A stretch of 64,000 nt of DNA. Origin: Acidimicrobiales bacterium. GTDB lineage: Bacteria; Actinomycetota; Acidimicrobiia; Acidimicrobiales; Aldehydirespiratoraceae. Of the stretch, positions 18,314-29,407 are shown piece after piece. Numbering within the stretch: position 1 is the stretch's first letter; every line of letters begins with the position of its first letter. The translations under genes and the position numbers were made by a program. The stretch is taken from NCBI GenBank assembly GCA_021604885.1, contig BQJV01000001.1, forward strand, positions 5,002 through 69,001. The letters run 5' to 3'. Below the pieces are notes generated by a model that was given only the letters and a program-made list of their open reading frames with translations, did no database searches and was not told where the DNA came from.

Positions 18314-18535
18314 TCAGGAAGCGAACGGCCCATTCGGATGCTGGTCGAGCTGTTCGCGGATGTATGCGCCCTTCGATGTCACCGGATATGCGAACTCCTC
18401 CCACACGTTCGCTGGGCAGCTGTCGTAACGCCACTCAGCTCCGTCAGGGAACCGCACCAAGATCGAGTCCTCCTCGGGCAGGTAAGCGATCGCGTCCGTG
18501 CGCGACGACTCCGGTGTCGGTATCCACTCGATCAA
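18314..18535 (-). CDS. KTSC-domain small protein
   Basis: A start at TTG 18535 overlaps the herA stop (TTGA) and has GGGAG upstream; 73 residues. It begins with EWIPTPESSRTDAIAYLPEE and contains ILVRFPDGAEWRYDSCP, then SKGAYIREQLDQHP, the pattern of the KTSC domain (named after its likeness to the C-terminal region of lysyl-tRNA synthetase). The domain's job is unknown. Overlap with herA makes it the third gene of the SIR2-HerA operon. Confidence 0.8.
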   Translation of the reverse strand: MIEWIPTPESSRTDAIAYLPEEDSILVRFPDGAEWRYDSCPANVWEEFAYPVTSKGAYIREQLDQHPNGPFAS

Positions 18536-20277
18536 GGCTTTCTCCCTTCGCCCGGCGCAGTACCACGGCGCCATCCATCAATTGAATCTGCGAGTTCGAC
18601 ACTCCCTGACGGCACCGACCGCCAGGAGTCGAGGTTTGGGTCACCAGCCTGCGGCTGAGGATTCGGGCGGTGAATCTGAACTCTCGTTGGCAGGATAACT
18701 GCCTCTCCCGATACGAGCGCTTCGCCAGTCCTGAGAGATGGGAGCACGCCAGCGAGCCCTGCGACTGCGTCTGGCAATGCTGCTCGGACTGCGGATTGGT
18801 CGGCGCCGTTCGTAAGCCGGAGCGCGATGATCGTTCCGCACTGCGCAAGGGATGTCTCGGGCAACTCAGAGGGGCGCTGGCTGACCATCATCAACCCGAT
18901 GCCGTACTTGCGCCCCTCGCGCGCGATGCGATCCGCAGCCGCTTGGGCTAGTCCACCTCTGAGGTAGCGGTGCGCCTCCTCAAGCACGAAAAGGACCGGC
19001 CGTGGGCGCCCGATGCCGCTTCCTGTACTACGTACCCCGAGTTCGAATAGCAGATCGAGGACGAGCCCGATCGCTACGTCGGCGACCTCAAACGGCACGC
19101 CACTGAAGTCGAGCACTGACACCGGGCGGTGCGCGCCAAGCCACCGCGCTGCCAAGCCGGGCAGAGAATCCGGCTCAGTAGGGTCAGGAATTGCGAGGAA
19201 GAAGTCGAAGCGAGAGTCGGTCAGGCGAAGCCGGAGTCTGTCCGGTGCCGGGTTGTAGTGGCCGAATGTCGCCCCCTTGAACGGGGCTGCGTTGCCGAGC
19301 GCGTGGGGTTCGAAGGTCGCAGCGACGAGCGCCGCCGCGTCTCCGCTGTCCACTAGAGCCAGATCACCCGTTGCCCTATCCCGAATGGTCGCACGATTGT
19401 CGTAGTCAAGCCGGTACCAGACTGCTCGAAGATCGTAGGGAATCGGCGTGTCGGCCGTGATGGACTCGGCCTCCATGTCAAGCCACTCGGCAGCGATCGC
19501 GAACTCACGCCGTGCTTCGACGACGAGCTCGGCGAACCGGTCGGCGACCGTCCGGCTCTCGACACCGCAGAGCACTGAGAGAAGGCGCGACGCCGGGAGG
19601 GCCCAGTAGGGGATCTGAAGCTGGGTCGCCAGATCGGAGCCAACTGACAGGACCGAACCCGCATCACCTACTGCCGAGGCGTACTCACCATGCGGATCGA
19701 CAACGACGATGTTGGCCGACGGCCAGTCAGCCTCGAACCTCTGAAGGAGCGTGGCCACGGCGCTGGTCTTCCCGGATCCTGTCGAGCCGACAACGGCGCT
19801 GTGGCGCGTAACCAACCTTGAGGCATCCAATGTCAACGGTACATCGGGCGCCGCAGCGAGGACCCCCACTGAGACGCGTTCCGCGCCAGCCGGGGGGTAA
19901 ACGGAGGCGAGGTCGTCACTCGTGGAGAAGTGCACCTCGTCATCTAGACCTGGATAGATACTCACTCCACGGTGGAAGCTGCCAAGCCCGTCCACCTCCC
20001 CAAGCAGCTGGACCTGGAGCCACCGCTTCCCCTGCTCAATGCTGTGAGCTGGCGCAAGCGGTGGAGAAAGCTCTGAGATGCCTACGAGGACAACTGACCC
20101 GAGGAGGGTGATCGAGCCCTGGGGAATCCGAACGATAGAACCAACCTGACCGACTGGGACTACACGCCCGCGCCACAACGGAGCGGTTCCCGCTAGTTCA
20201 GGTGAGAGCTCGACGGTCACTGTGGAACCAAGAACCTGCCGAACGCGCCCGATGCGCGTCCCGTCAGTCGACTTCAT
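18532..20277 (-). CDS. HerA-like hexameric ATPase of SIR2-HerA defence pair
   Basis: Start taken at the ATG at 20277, 14 bases inside the SIR2 gene, giving MKSTDGTRIGRVRQVLG and 581 residues. Residues 1-150 form the HAS-barrel-like N-terminal region; Walker A GSTGSGKT is at 164-171, VVDPHGEY follows at 192-199, Walker B LFVLEEAH at 429-436, and SQRPSE at 466-471. HerA proteins are ring ATPases that move DNA. Paired with SIR2 they form the described antiphage complex whose assembly activates NAD depletion and/or nuclease activity. Motifs are intact. Confidence 0.93.
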   Translation of the reverse strand: MKSTDGTRIGRVRQVLGSTVTVELSPELAGTAPLWRGRVVPVGQVGSIVRIPQGSITLLGSVVLVGISELSPPLAPAHSIEQGKRWLQVQLLGEVDGLGSFHRGVSIYPGLDDEVHFSTSDDLASVYPPAGAERVSVGVLAAAPDVPLTLDASRLVTRHSAVVGSTGSGKTSAVATLLQRFEADWPSANIVVVDPHGEYASAVGDAGSVLSVGSDLATQLQIPYWALPASRLLSVLCGVESRTVADRFAELVVEARREFAIAAEWLDMEAESITADTPIPYDLRAVWYRLDYDNRATIRDRATGDLALVDSGDAAALVAATFEPHALGNAAPFKGATFGHYNPAPDRLRLRLTDSRFDFFLAIPDPTEPDSLPGLAARWLGAHRPVSVLDFSGVPFEVADVAIGLVLDLLFELGVRSTGSGIGRPRPVLFVLEEAHRYLRGGLAQAAADRIAREGRKYGIGLMMVSQRPSELPETSLAQCGTIIALRLTNGADQSAVRAALPDAVAGLAGVLPSLRTGEALVSGEAVILPTRVQIHRPNPQPQAGDPNLDSWRSVPSGSVELADSIDGWRRGTAPGEGRKP

Positions 20278-21400
20278 CGGACGACCCAACCTGTCGGGCC
20301 AAGAACGACGTGAGGTGCCCGAAGTCGCCCAGGAGGAACTCCCCAGCTTCGTAGATACCCGGAATCTCTGCGTCGAAGCTCCACGGTGCGCGACGCCCGT
20401 TGACAATTGCTTCGGTCCGCCCGAGCGCAACCAAGTTGCGCGTTCTGCTTGCCCGATGCGCAACGCTGTCTGGGATCTCGTCAAAGCAGAGAGCTAGCAC
20501 TTCGGATCTCGGGTGACGGTCCGCCGCATCGAAGAGCATCTCGTTCAGGTGATCGTCACCAAACGAGAAACCCGACGTGATCGTGATGGTCTCTGGTTCC
20601 ACGAGTGCTCGCCTGAAGCGGTCCATCAGGACCACGAATGGCACACGCCTAGACTCCTCGTACTTCTCGTCGGATGGGTAGATTGCCACGGAGCCTTCGT
20701 CGTCGCCCCGACCAACGCGCACGATCGTCGAGGACGAATCGCCGAGCACGCGCCAGTTCGTCGAACCATGCAGCTTCCAGACCCGTGCGAATCCCGCGGG
20801 CAACGCCCAGCGCTCCGGAGCGTCGCGTGGTTCGACAAGCTCGGCCATGAGGGGTGCTCTATGGGTTCCGATGAAGCCGTCAAAGTATGGGACGCCGACG
20901 GCCTCAAGCCCCTTCTCGATGAGTAGGTCGTAGTTGACCGTGAACAGCTCGAGCGGGCGCTGATAGTCCATCCGACCAGCCCAGGATGCGAGGCGTTCGA
21001 AGGGACCAAGGTCGGCGTCAGCGGTCTCGATCACTCCCATGATCGCCTCGCAAATACCGCTGTCCAGCTCGGCAGCCGATTCCCCCGTGAGACCTCCGAC
21101 ATTCTCGCCAGGCTCAAGAAGACCGGACACCCGCCGGATCCGGCTCAGAGCAGCCTCAAGGTTCCGTCCATCAAGCTGGCCAACGAGCGAGTCCCGGAGG
21201 CTCAAGTCGATTCTCTCGAGGACCTGTTCTTCCAGCCGGGCGAGTGTCGGTAAGCCCGCGGCGCAGCTCGCACCCGCCCCGATGAGCATGCAGACGTGGC
21301 GGGCCCTCGAAGCGAGCTTGGTAGCGAGCTCCTCGGCCAGCACACGAGGGTCGTGACCCCCCGTAGGCCGGCTTGCCGCTTCGTCACCGTCGCTTCCCAT
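20264..21400 (-). CDS. SIR2-like NADase of SIR2-HerA defence pair
   Basis: Start at 21400 (MGSDGDEAASRP), 378 residues; the frame extends to 21484 but lacks a better site. SIR2 signature is clear: LIGAGASCAAGLPT (39-52), TVNYDLLIEK (154-163) and catalytic-type H211 in KLHGSTNW. Defence SIR2 domains hydrolyse NAD to stop phage growth in the infected cell. The stop lies inside the herA start, so the two are co-translated. An upstream 12-bp tandem duplication lies in the promoter region. Confidence 0.92.
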   Translation of the reverse strand: MGSDGDEAASRPTGGHDPRVLAEELATKLASRARHVCMLIGAGASCAAGLPTLARLEEQVLERIDLSLRDSLVGQLDGRNLEAALSRIRRVSGLLEPGENVGGLTGESAAELDSGICEAIMGVIETADADLGPFERLASWAGRMDYQRPLELFTVNYDLLIEKGLEAVGVPYFDGFIGTHRAPLMAELVEPRDAPERWALPAGFARVWKLHGSTNWRVLGDSSSTIVRVGRGDDEGSVAIYPSDEKYEESRRVPFVVLMDRFRRALVEPETITITSGFSFGDDHLNEMLFDAADRHPRSEVLALCFDEIPDSVAHRASRTRNLVALGRTEAIVNGRRAPWSFDAEIPGIYEAGEFLLGDFGHLTSFLARQVGSSDEVD

Positions 21401-21482
21401 GCAACCGACTCTAGGAAGCGAGGGTGACAGGTTGGGGCTTTTACCCACGTTTCGAGCGAGAAGTACCACCCTGTGCCGGACC

Positions 21483-21506
21483 ATCCGTTAGAAGATCCGT
21501 TAGAAG
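21483..21506. repeat. 12-bp tandem duplication before the SIR2 gene
   Basis: ATCCGTTAGAAG occurs twice back to back, about 80 bases upstream of the SIR2 start and next to the tRNA-side terminator. On the coding strand this reads CTTCTAACGGAT twice. It may be a regulator site or a replication-slippage scar. Confidence 0.55.
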
Positions 21507-21523
21507 AATGGCCTGTGAACGAC

Positions 21524-21560
21524 AAAGCCCTGATCGCAGCAACGCTGTGACCAGGGCTTT
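21524..21560. terminator. Terminator hairpin beside left tRNA fragment
   Basis: AAAGCCCTG and CAGGGCTTT form a 9-bp stem around a 19-base loop, followed by T-rich ends in both directions, so it can stop transcription both ways. It lies immediately on the 3' side of the minus-strand tRNA fragment, the same place as the stronger hairpin at 35428. Confidence 0.6.
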
Positions 21561-21561
21561 T

Positions 21562-21608
21562 GTGGTGGCGGGGGCAGGATTTGAACCTGCGACCTTCGGG
21601 TTATGAGC
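21562..21608 (-). other. 3' half of a Met-type tRNA gene (attachment site copy 1)
   Basis: On the minus strand the 47 bases read from the anticodon loop (GCTCATAA, anticodon CAU) through variable region and T arm (GCAGGTTCAAATCCTGC) to the acceptor strand CCCCGCC with ACCA. The 5' half (D arm and first acceptor strand) is missing on the right side. An identical 47-base copy is at 35463. This is the classic remnant left when an element integrates in the 3' end of a tRNA gene. The full gene is not in the window. Confidence 0.88.
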
Positions 21609-21703
21609 ACGCTGGGACTACTTCGGGCAACTACCGCCTGACCAGCCGACTCGGGCGTTTGCCCAGCTCAGGAGCGGTCTCGAGCCCCGGCGGTCGTGCC
21701 CGG

Positions 21704-21733
21704 TGTTCCCCGCTGTTCCCCGCTGTTTCCCAC
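21704..21733. repeat. Three 10-bp tandem repeats near attachment site
   Basis: GTTCCCCGCT, GTTCCCCGCT and GTTTCCCACT follow each other exactly, one per helix turn. A related, more diverged set (GTTCCCCGCT then GTTCCCTCCT) lies at 35594-35623, at the same distance from the other tRNA fragment. The spacing suits protein binding, possibly integrase arm sites; no function is proven. Confidence 0.55.
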
Positions 21734-21770
21734 TGGTTCGTGAGTTTTCTGTGAGCTTTTCGACGCCGTC

Positions 21771-22091
21771 TCAGGAGACCTGGACGGCATCGGTGAGCGT
21801 GTCGGGGACCTCGGCCGGAAACGAGAGCACCAGGTGCCGATCAAGCGCCTTGGCCACGCGGGCGAGGGTATCGACCCGGTTGCGTGCCCCGCCGCCTTCC
21901 TCGAGTCGGGAGATCACCGACTGGGTCGTCCCCATCCGCTCGGCGAGCTCCCGCTGGGAAAGGCCGGCTTCGGTGCGCAGGTCGTAGATCAGCTGACCAA
22001 GGTCGAGGTCCTGCTCGGCCCCAGCGCGTGTCTCGGCCGACGGGGTGCCCTTGCGGTTCTTGATGTCTTCCCATCGGGAGTAGTTGGCCAT
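21771..22091 (-). CDS. HigA-type XRE antitoxin
   Basis: 106 residues. Residues 32-65 carry the helix-turn-helix (LGQLIYDLRTEAGLSQRELA, then TTQSVISRLEEGG), followed by NRVDTLARVAKALD and a beta strand HLVLSF typical of HigA partners of RelE toxins. It binds and neutralises the toxin encoded just upstream (15 bases apart) and represses the pair. A frameshifted relative lies at 35661-35965 next to the other tRNA fragment. Confidence 0.9.
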   Translation of the reverse strand: MANYSRWEDIKNRKGTPSAETRAGAEQDLDLGQLIYDLRTEAGLSQRELAERMGTTQSVISRLEEGGGARNRVDTLARVAKALDRHLVLSFPAEVPDTLTDAVQVS

Positions 22092-22106
22092 CGTCGTTCT
22101 CCTCTT

Positions 22107-22442
22107 CTAGTAGGGGAAGCGCTTCGCGCATTCCTCGGCGACCGTGCGGGCTCGAGCTACCCCGGTCGGTTCGTTGTTGCGTTGCTTGCGAAACGCGGCC
22201 AGCAAGATGATCCGGCCGTCCTTGGTGAACCGGTAGGTGATTCGCCGTGCTGCCGAACCGAGGGTGAACCGCAGCTCGAACGGTCCGTCACCGAGACTCC
22301 TCGACAACGGCATCCGAGCCCGCGATCCCAACTCAGCGAGTCGATCGATGATCACCGACACGCGTTGCCAATCAGCTTCGGTGAGCGAGTCGAGCCACGC
22401 GACAATCTCGTCGTGTGCCTCGACCCCGGCCACCGCCATCAT
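22107..22442 (-). CDS. HigB/RelE-type toxin
   Basis: From the ATG at 22442 (MMAVAGVEAHDE) 111 residues; an in-frame TTG at 22466 is an alternative start. It shows the RelE/HigB pattern: helix DEIVAWLDSLTEADW, then LRFTLGSAARRITYRF and IILLAAFRKQ, with a basic C-terminus. Such toxins cut mRNA on the ribosome. Partner antitoxin follows on the same strand. The locus lies at the inner left end of the 13.9 kb element and could stabilise it against loss. Confidence 0.88.
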   Translation of the reverse strand: MMAVAGVEAHDEIVAWLDSLTEADWQRVSVIIDRLAELGSRARMPLSRSLGDGPFELRFTLGSAARRITYRFTKDGRIILLAAFRKQRNNEPTGVARARTVAEECAKRFPY

Positions 22443-22459
22443 CGCATCAAAGCGATGAT
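22438..22459. promoter_or_regulatory. Operator-like palindrome at toxin start
   Basis: ATCATCGC and GCGATGAT are perfect 8-bp arms with a 6-base centre, overlapping the start of the HigB-type toxin gene. This is where a HigA-type antitoxin would be expected to bind to repress its own operon. Confidence 0.6.
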
Positions 22460-22472
22460 AACGCAAGAGCGG

Positions 22473-23238
22473 TCATACGTTGAGTCCGAGGCTGGCGCGG
22501 TGGTCGACGAGTAGGCTCTGGTGGAAACCCGGCTGGTCAGCCGCATCGAAGACCGCTCCCGCCGTCTCCCGGTCACCTGATCCGATTGCGTGTTCGGCCA
22601 TGACGACGATCGGCTGCCACGATCGCGAACCGAGCCCTCTCGCTGCATAGACGAAGCCGTCGGAGTGTCCGGTTGCGAGCTAGAGGTGCGCCACGGCTTC
22701 GAAGGCACGGTCAGCCTCCCAGTCGAGGATCGCCGCGCGCAGCTCGCCTTCGAGCTCCTGGAGAATCTGAGCGATGAGTCCGATCTCGTCACCGTGGACC
22801 TGGGTGAACCAGTCGTCTCGGCCTTGTAGTCGAGGGCGTAGGGTCCCAGATCAGCAGGGCGCAGATGTCGCGCCAGTATGCGGCCGGCTCGACGCCGGCA
22901 CCGCGCCAGTCGAGCGCGAGGTACGTTTCCCATGCGGTGGTCCGGGCCTCGCCGACGTTTCCGTGGCTGTCGTCAGTGCGGTCGGCGAGCACGAGCACGG
23001 CGGTGTGAAACGCACGGTAGAGGCTGACCCGGTCGACGAGCTTGCGGCGCGGACCGTCGAGATCAGCGAGCCGCGTCACGAGCCGGTCGACAACGTCGAA
23101 GCTCTTGTACTTGTTCACATGGCTCTTGCCATCGGCGATCGGTCGCAGACGCTCGTAGAAGCGGGCCGGATCCGACGGGAAGACGTCCCAACCGAACTGG
23201 GCCAGCGTTTCGAACCGTATGCGGGGCGTGTTGAGCAT
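22473..23238 (-). pseudogene. Decayed gene, middle and C-terminal part, unknown family
   Basis: The frame starting MLNTPRIRFETLAQFGWDVF is open to about 22840, then needs two small frame changes (restoring IWDPYALDYKAE and DDWFTQVHGDEIG) and passes one amber (22680-22682) before ending with RASLGLNV at 22473. Similarity to the fragment at 32258-32398 begins upstream of the apparent ATG, so the gene is also truncated at its 5' end, near 23.29 kb where the P450 operon begins. Family not recognised. It and the 32.3-kb fragment appear to be two halves of one gene split by that operon. Confidence 0.7.
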
Positions 23239-23246
23239 CGGGACGG
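23106..23246. repeat. Imperfect direct repeat, left copy, flanking the P450 operon
   Basis: About 140 bases match 32258-32398 without gaps at roughly 85% by eye, coding on the minus strand for NTPRIRF, FGWD, DPARFYERLRP and ADGKSHVNKY in both copies. The two copies are direct repeats around the 8.9 kb plus-strand operon. Confidence 0.8.
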
Positions 23247-23339
23247 TCTTGGCGCGGTTGCTCAGGATCCGAGAAGCAGCGCTTGCTCGCGAGGACTCGG
23301 AACTGTAACTTGTAATATGTTTCCAATACCGAGTTCTCG

Positions 23340-23756
23340 ATGACGGATCCAGAAGGGCTGGCGAAGGTGATCAAGCTTCTTGTCGTGTCGACGGATCAAC
23401 TCGTTCAGGAGGGGTTGGCGCAGCGAGTCAATGCCTACGTACACAGCGATCCGCCCGTCGAGGTCTTCATCGTCGCTTGCGGAGATCAAGCGGACGCTCG
23501 CCTAACCGAGACCACGACTCGGCTCGAGTTGTTGGGGGTGGGGGTCAGCGGGGAGGTCGGCGGCTCCGATGTGACCGCAGCCGTGGACTCGGCGCTGTCA
23601 CACTTCGGTGCGCATCGCATCTTGGTGTCGGCATCGCCCTCGCGCATCGCCCAGTGGTTCCACCGGGACCTCTCTCATCGGCTGCAGAACCGCACGACGG
23701 CGATCGTGGAAACGATTGCGGAACCTGTCAGCGGACGCCCCGACAGCACCGACTGA
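23340..23756 (+). CDS. Small alpha/beta protein, unknown function
   Basis: 138 residues, not recognised. It alternates strands and helices (VIKLLVVSTDQLVQEGLAQR, EVFIVACGD, RILVSASPSRIAQWFHRDL), a Rossmann-like or universal-stress-like pattern with no clear nucleotide motif. The upstream bases are the most AT-rich in the area (AACTTGTAATATG), fitting a promoter, so this is probably the first gene of the operon; the P450 gene starts 39 bases after its stop. A role as accessory or sensor of the pathway is a guess. Confidence 0.6.
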   Translation: MTDPEGLAKVIKLLVVSTDQLVQEGLAQRVNAYVHSDPPVEVFIVACGDQADARLTETTTRLELLGVGVSGEVGGSDVTAAVDSALSHFGAHRILVSASPSRIAQWFHRDLSHRLQNRTTAIVETIAEPVSGRPDSTD

Positions 23757-23795
23757 CCGCCGGATTCACCACTCCACACGAGGAAATTGCCGTCG

Positions 23796-26636
<2,841 letters not shown>

Positions 26637-26637
<1 letters not shown>

Positions 26638-27230
26638 TGCGACCGATTTCCGATGACATGCGAACGAGTATGCGAGGCGCGGCAGCGGTCTTCGCCGAAC
26701 GGGGATTCGACGGAACAACGATGGAAGCGCTGCGCGAGGTCACCGGCGTTCCGACCTCGACGCTGTACTACTACTTCGAAGGGAAGGAGCAGGTCCTCAC
26801 GTTTCTTCTCGAAGACTGGCTCGACCGCACCGCGGCCGCTGCTGCCGAGGCGATCGCAACCGAACGAACCGCCAAGGAGCGTCTGGGCGACTTGGTCGCG
26901 GCGCAGCTCACCGCGATGGCGAACGACCCCGCGACCTGCCAGGTCCTGTTGGCCGAACTTGGTCGGATCGATCGTCTTCCCCACATCGCAGAGGCCGTGC
27001 AATCGGCCTTTCATCGGCCCGTCGCAAAACTGCTTGCCGATGGGGCGGCCGATCGTCACCTCAGGTCAGTCGATGTCGACGTCGCCACATCGGTTCTCTA
27101 CGGGGCGGTGATCATCAGCGGCCTCCACCACATCATCGATGCCCGAGACGAGGTCCCGGCCTTCGATGCCACCGAGGTCGCAGCGTCGGTGATGGATCTC
27201 GTGCTCCACGGCCTGGAATCCGAGGAATGA
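26637..27230 (+). CDS. TetR-family regulator inside the operon
   Basis: 197 residues. N-terminal TetR helix-turn-helix: AAAVFAERGFDGTTMEALRE, then TSTLYYYFEGKEQVL. The C-terminal ligand domain is typical in size. It overlaps the exporter stop by one base and the MMPL start by four (ATGA). A regulator in the middle of the operon suggests self-control of the whole string by a ligand, perhaps the P450 substrate. Confidence 0.93.
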
Positions 27231-29407
27231 ACCGGCTTGGACGGTGGTGCGCGCGTCATCGCTGGCTCGTGATCGGAACGTGGGTCGCAGTGTTGATCGT
27301 CGCGGTCGTTCTGGGGCGAAGCGTGGGCGGCGAGACGAGCTTGGTGTTCGAAGTACCCGGCGCCGAGTCCCAGCAAGCGTTCGATCTGTTGGAGGATCGA
27401 TTTCCCCAGCGTTCCGGCGACACAACCGACATCGTGTTTGCCGCTGCGGATGTTCGCGCGCCCGACGTCACCCAGCAGGTAGGCGCGCTGATCGCCGCTC
27501 TCGCACTGCTGGATCATGTCGACTCGGTCAGCGACCCCTACGCCACCGACAGCAGGACGATCTCTCAGCAGGCCACCGTGGGCTTCGCGACGGTTCAGTT
27601 CGATCAACGCGGCACCGAACTTCCCGACGAGGTGATCGACGACCTCAAGGCTCTGGTCGCCGACGCAAACCGCGACGGGCTGCAGGTCGAGGCGGGGGGA
27701 CGGGCGATCCAGTTCAGTGAGATCGAGGGGCCGGGCGGTCGCTCGGAACGAATCGGTCTTGCGGTCGCGGTCATCGTGTTGTTGGTGTCGTTCGGGTCGG
27801 TCGTCGCCATGGGCCTGCCGCTGATCACAGCGCTGTTCTCACTCGGTGTCGCGCTGTCGATCCTCGACGTGTTGGCCAACGCCATGGAGCTCTCCGACTT
27901 CGGTCCTCGGCTCGCGACTCTGGTCGGTCTCGGCGTCGGGATCGACTACGCCCTCTTCATCGTCTCCCGCTTCCGCGCCGCTCTGCATGAAGGCCTCGCC
28001 GTGGGCGACGCAGTCGGTCGAGCCATGGACACGTCCGGGCGTGCCGTCGTGTTCGCCGGGCTGACCGTCGTGATCTCACTCTCGGGAATGTTGTTGATGC
28101 GAGTTCCGATCGTGCAAGCCCTCGCGGTCGGAGTCGGCGTCGCCGTTGTCGTGGTACTCGCCGCAACGCTCACCCTGGTTCCGGCCACGCTGGGGCTGGT
28201 CGCGCACCGAATCGACTCGTGGCGCGTCCCGGGGCTGCATCGGGACGAGTCCGCGCATCGAAACTCGGGATGGTTCCGATGGAGCCGGATGGTTCAGCAC
28301 CGCCCCTGGCCATTCGCCATCGTGGGCACGCTGCTGCTTGTCGCGTTGACGATTCCGGTCTTCTCGATGCGGCTCGGCAGCGCCGACGCGGGCAGCGACC
28401 CGATCTCCCAAACCTCGCGGCGGGCCTATGACCTGCTTGCCGAGGGGTTCGGTCCCGGATTCAACGGGCCGTTCCTCGTTGCTGCGGAACTTCCCGCCGG
28501 CGGAGATCTGACACCGCTCGAAACGACGATGGATGCCATCGCGGCTGAGCGTGGCGTCGCTGCCGTGTCGCCGATCACCGTGAACGCGGCCGGCGACACC
28601 GCGATCGCGTCGGTGTTCCCGACGACATCGCCCCAGGACGAAGCCACCCGCGAACTGCTCGACCGGTTGCGCTCTGGGGTCATCCCCAGCATCGACAGCA
28701 GCGGCTTGGTGGTCCACGTAGGTGGGGTGACCGCCGTCTTCGAGGACCTCGGCACGACACTCGCCGACCGGCTGCCGGTGTTCATCGCCGCCGTGATCGG
28801 CCTGTCGTTCCTGTTGTTGATGGTGGTGTTTCGATCGATCGTCATCCCCATCAAAGCCGCAGTCATGAACCTGCTGTCGATCGGCGCCGCCTATGGAGTG
28901 ATGGTCGCGATCTTCCAGTGGGGGTGGGGCAAGGATCTGATCGGTCTCGACGCCACCGGCCCGATCCAGTCGTTCATCCCGATGCTGTTGTTCGCGGTGC
29001 TGTTCGGGCTCTCGATGGACTACGAAGTCTTCCTCCTGTCGCGGATCCGTGAGGAGTATGTTCGCAGCGGCGACAACGCCACCGCCGTTGCCGACGGCCT
29101 CGCCGCCACCGCACGGGTCATCACTGCCGCAGCCGCGATCATGGTCGCCGTCTTCGGATCGGCAGCCCTCGCTGAGGATCGCACCACGAAGCTGTTCGGC
29201 ATCGGCCTGGCGACCGCCATCTTCTTCGACGCCACCCTGGTCAGATCCCTTCTCGTGCCCGCCACGATGGAACTGATGGGCAAAGCCAACTGGTGGTACC
29301 CGTCGTGGCTCGATCGGCTCACCCCCCAGATCAACATCGAAGGCGCTGTCCACCAGGATCCCGAGCTCAGCTCTGTCGACCCACCTGAACCGGAGCTGGT
29401 GTCATGA
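27227..29407 (+). CDS. MMPL/RND-family membrane transporter
   Basis: 726 residues, two repeats each of one span, a large outer loop and five spans. Typical MMPL motifs: LVGLGVGIDYALFIVSRFR and the second-half FGLSMDYEVFLLSRIREEYV, each with the conserved Asp-Tyr. These pumps move lipids or hydrophobic compounds. It is the second exporter in the operon; its stop overlaps the hydrolase start by four bases. Confidence 0.93.
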   Translation: MNRLGRWCARHRWLVIGTWVAVLIVAVVLGRSVGGETSLVFEVPGAESQQAFDLLEDRFPQRSGDTTDIVFAAADVRAPDVTQQVGALIAALALLDHVDSVSDPYATDSRTISQQATVGFATVQFDQRGTELPDEVIDDLKALVADANRDGLQVEAGGRAIQFSEIEGPGGRSERIGLAVAVIVLLVSFGSVVAMGLPLITALFSLGVALSILDVLANAMELSDFGPRLATLVGLGVGIDYALFIVSRFRAALHEGLAVGDAVGRAMDTSGRAVVFAGLTVVISLSGMLLMRVPIVQALAVGVGVAVVVVLAATLTLVPATLGLVAHRIDSWRVPGLHRDESAHRNSGWFRWSRMVQHRPWPFAIVGTLLLVALTIPVFSMRLGSADAGSDPISQTSRRAYDLLAEGFGPGFNGPFLVAAELPAGGDLTPLETTMDAIAAERGVAAVSPITVNAAGDTAIASVFPTTSPQDEATRELLDRLRSGVIPSIDSSGLVVHVGGVTAVFEDLGTTLADRLPVFIAAVIGLSFLLLMVVFRSIVIPIKAAVMNLLSIGAAYGVMVAIFQWGWGKDLIGLDATGPIQSFIPMLLFAVLFGLSMDYEVFLLSRIREEYVRSGDNATAVADGLAATARVITAAAAIMVAVFGSAALAEDRTTKLFGIGLATAIFFDATLVRSLLVPATMELMGKANWWYPSWLDRLTPQINIEGAVHQDPELSSVDPPEPELVS

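Noticed and set aside
21562..21608. Complete tRNA-Met gene
   Set aside because: The D arm and 5' acceptor strand are missing on the right side; only the 3' half from the anticodon loop remains. Same for 35463-35509.
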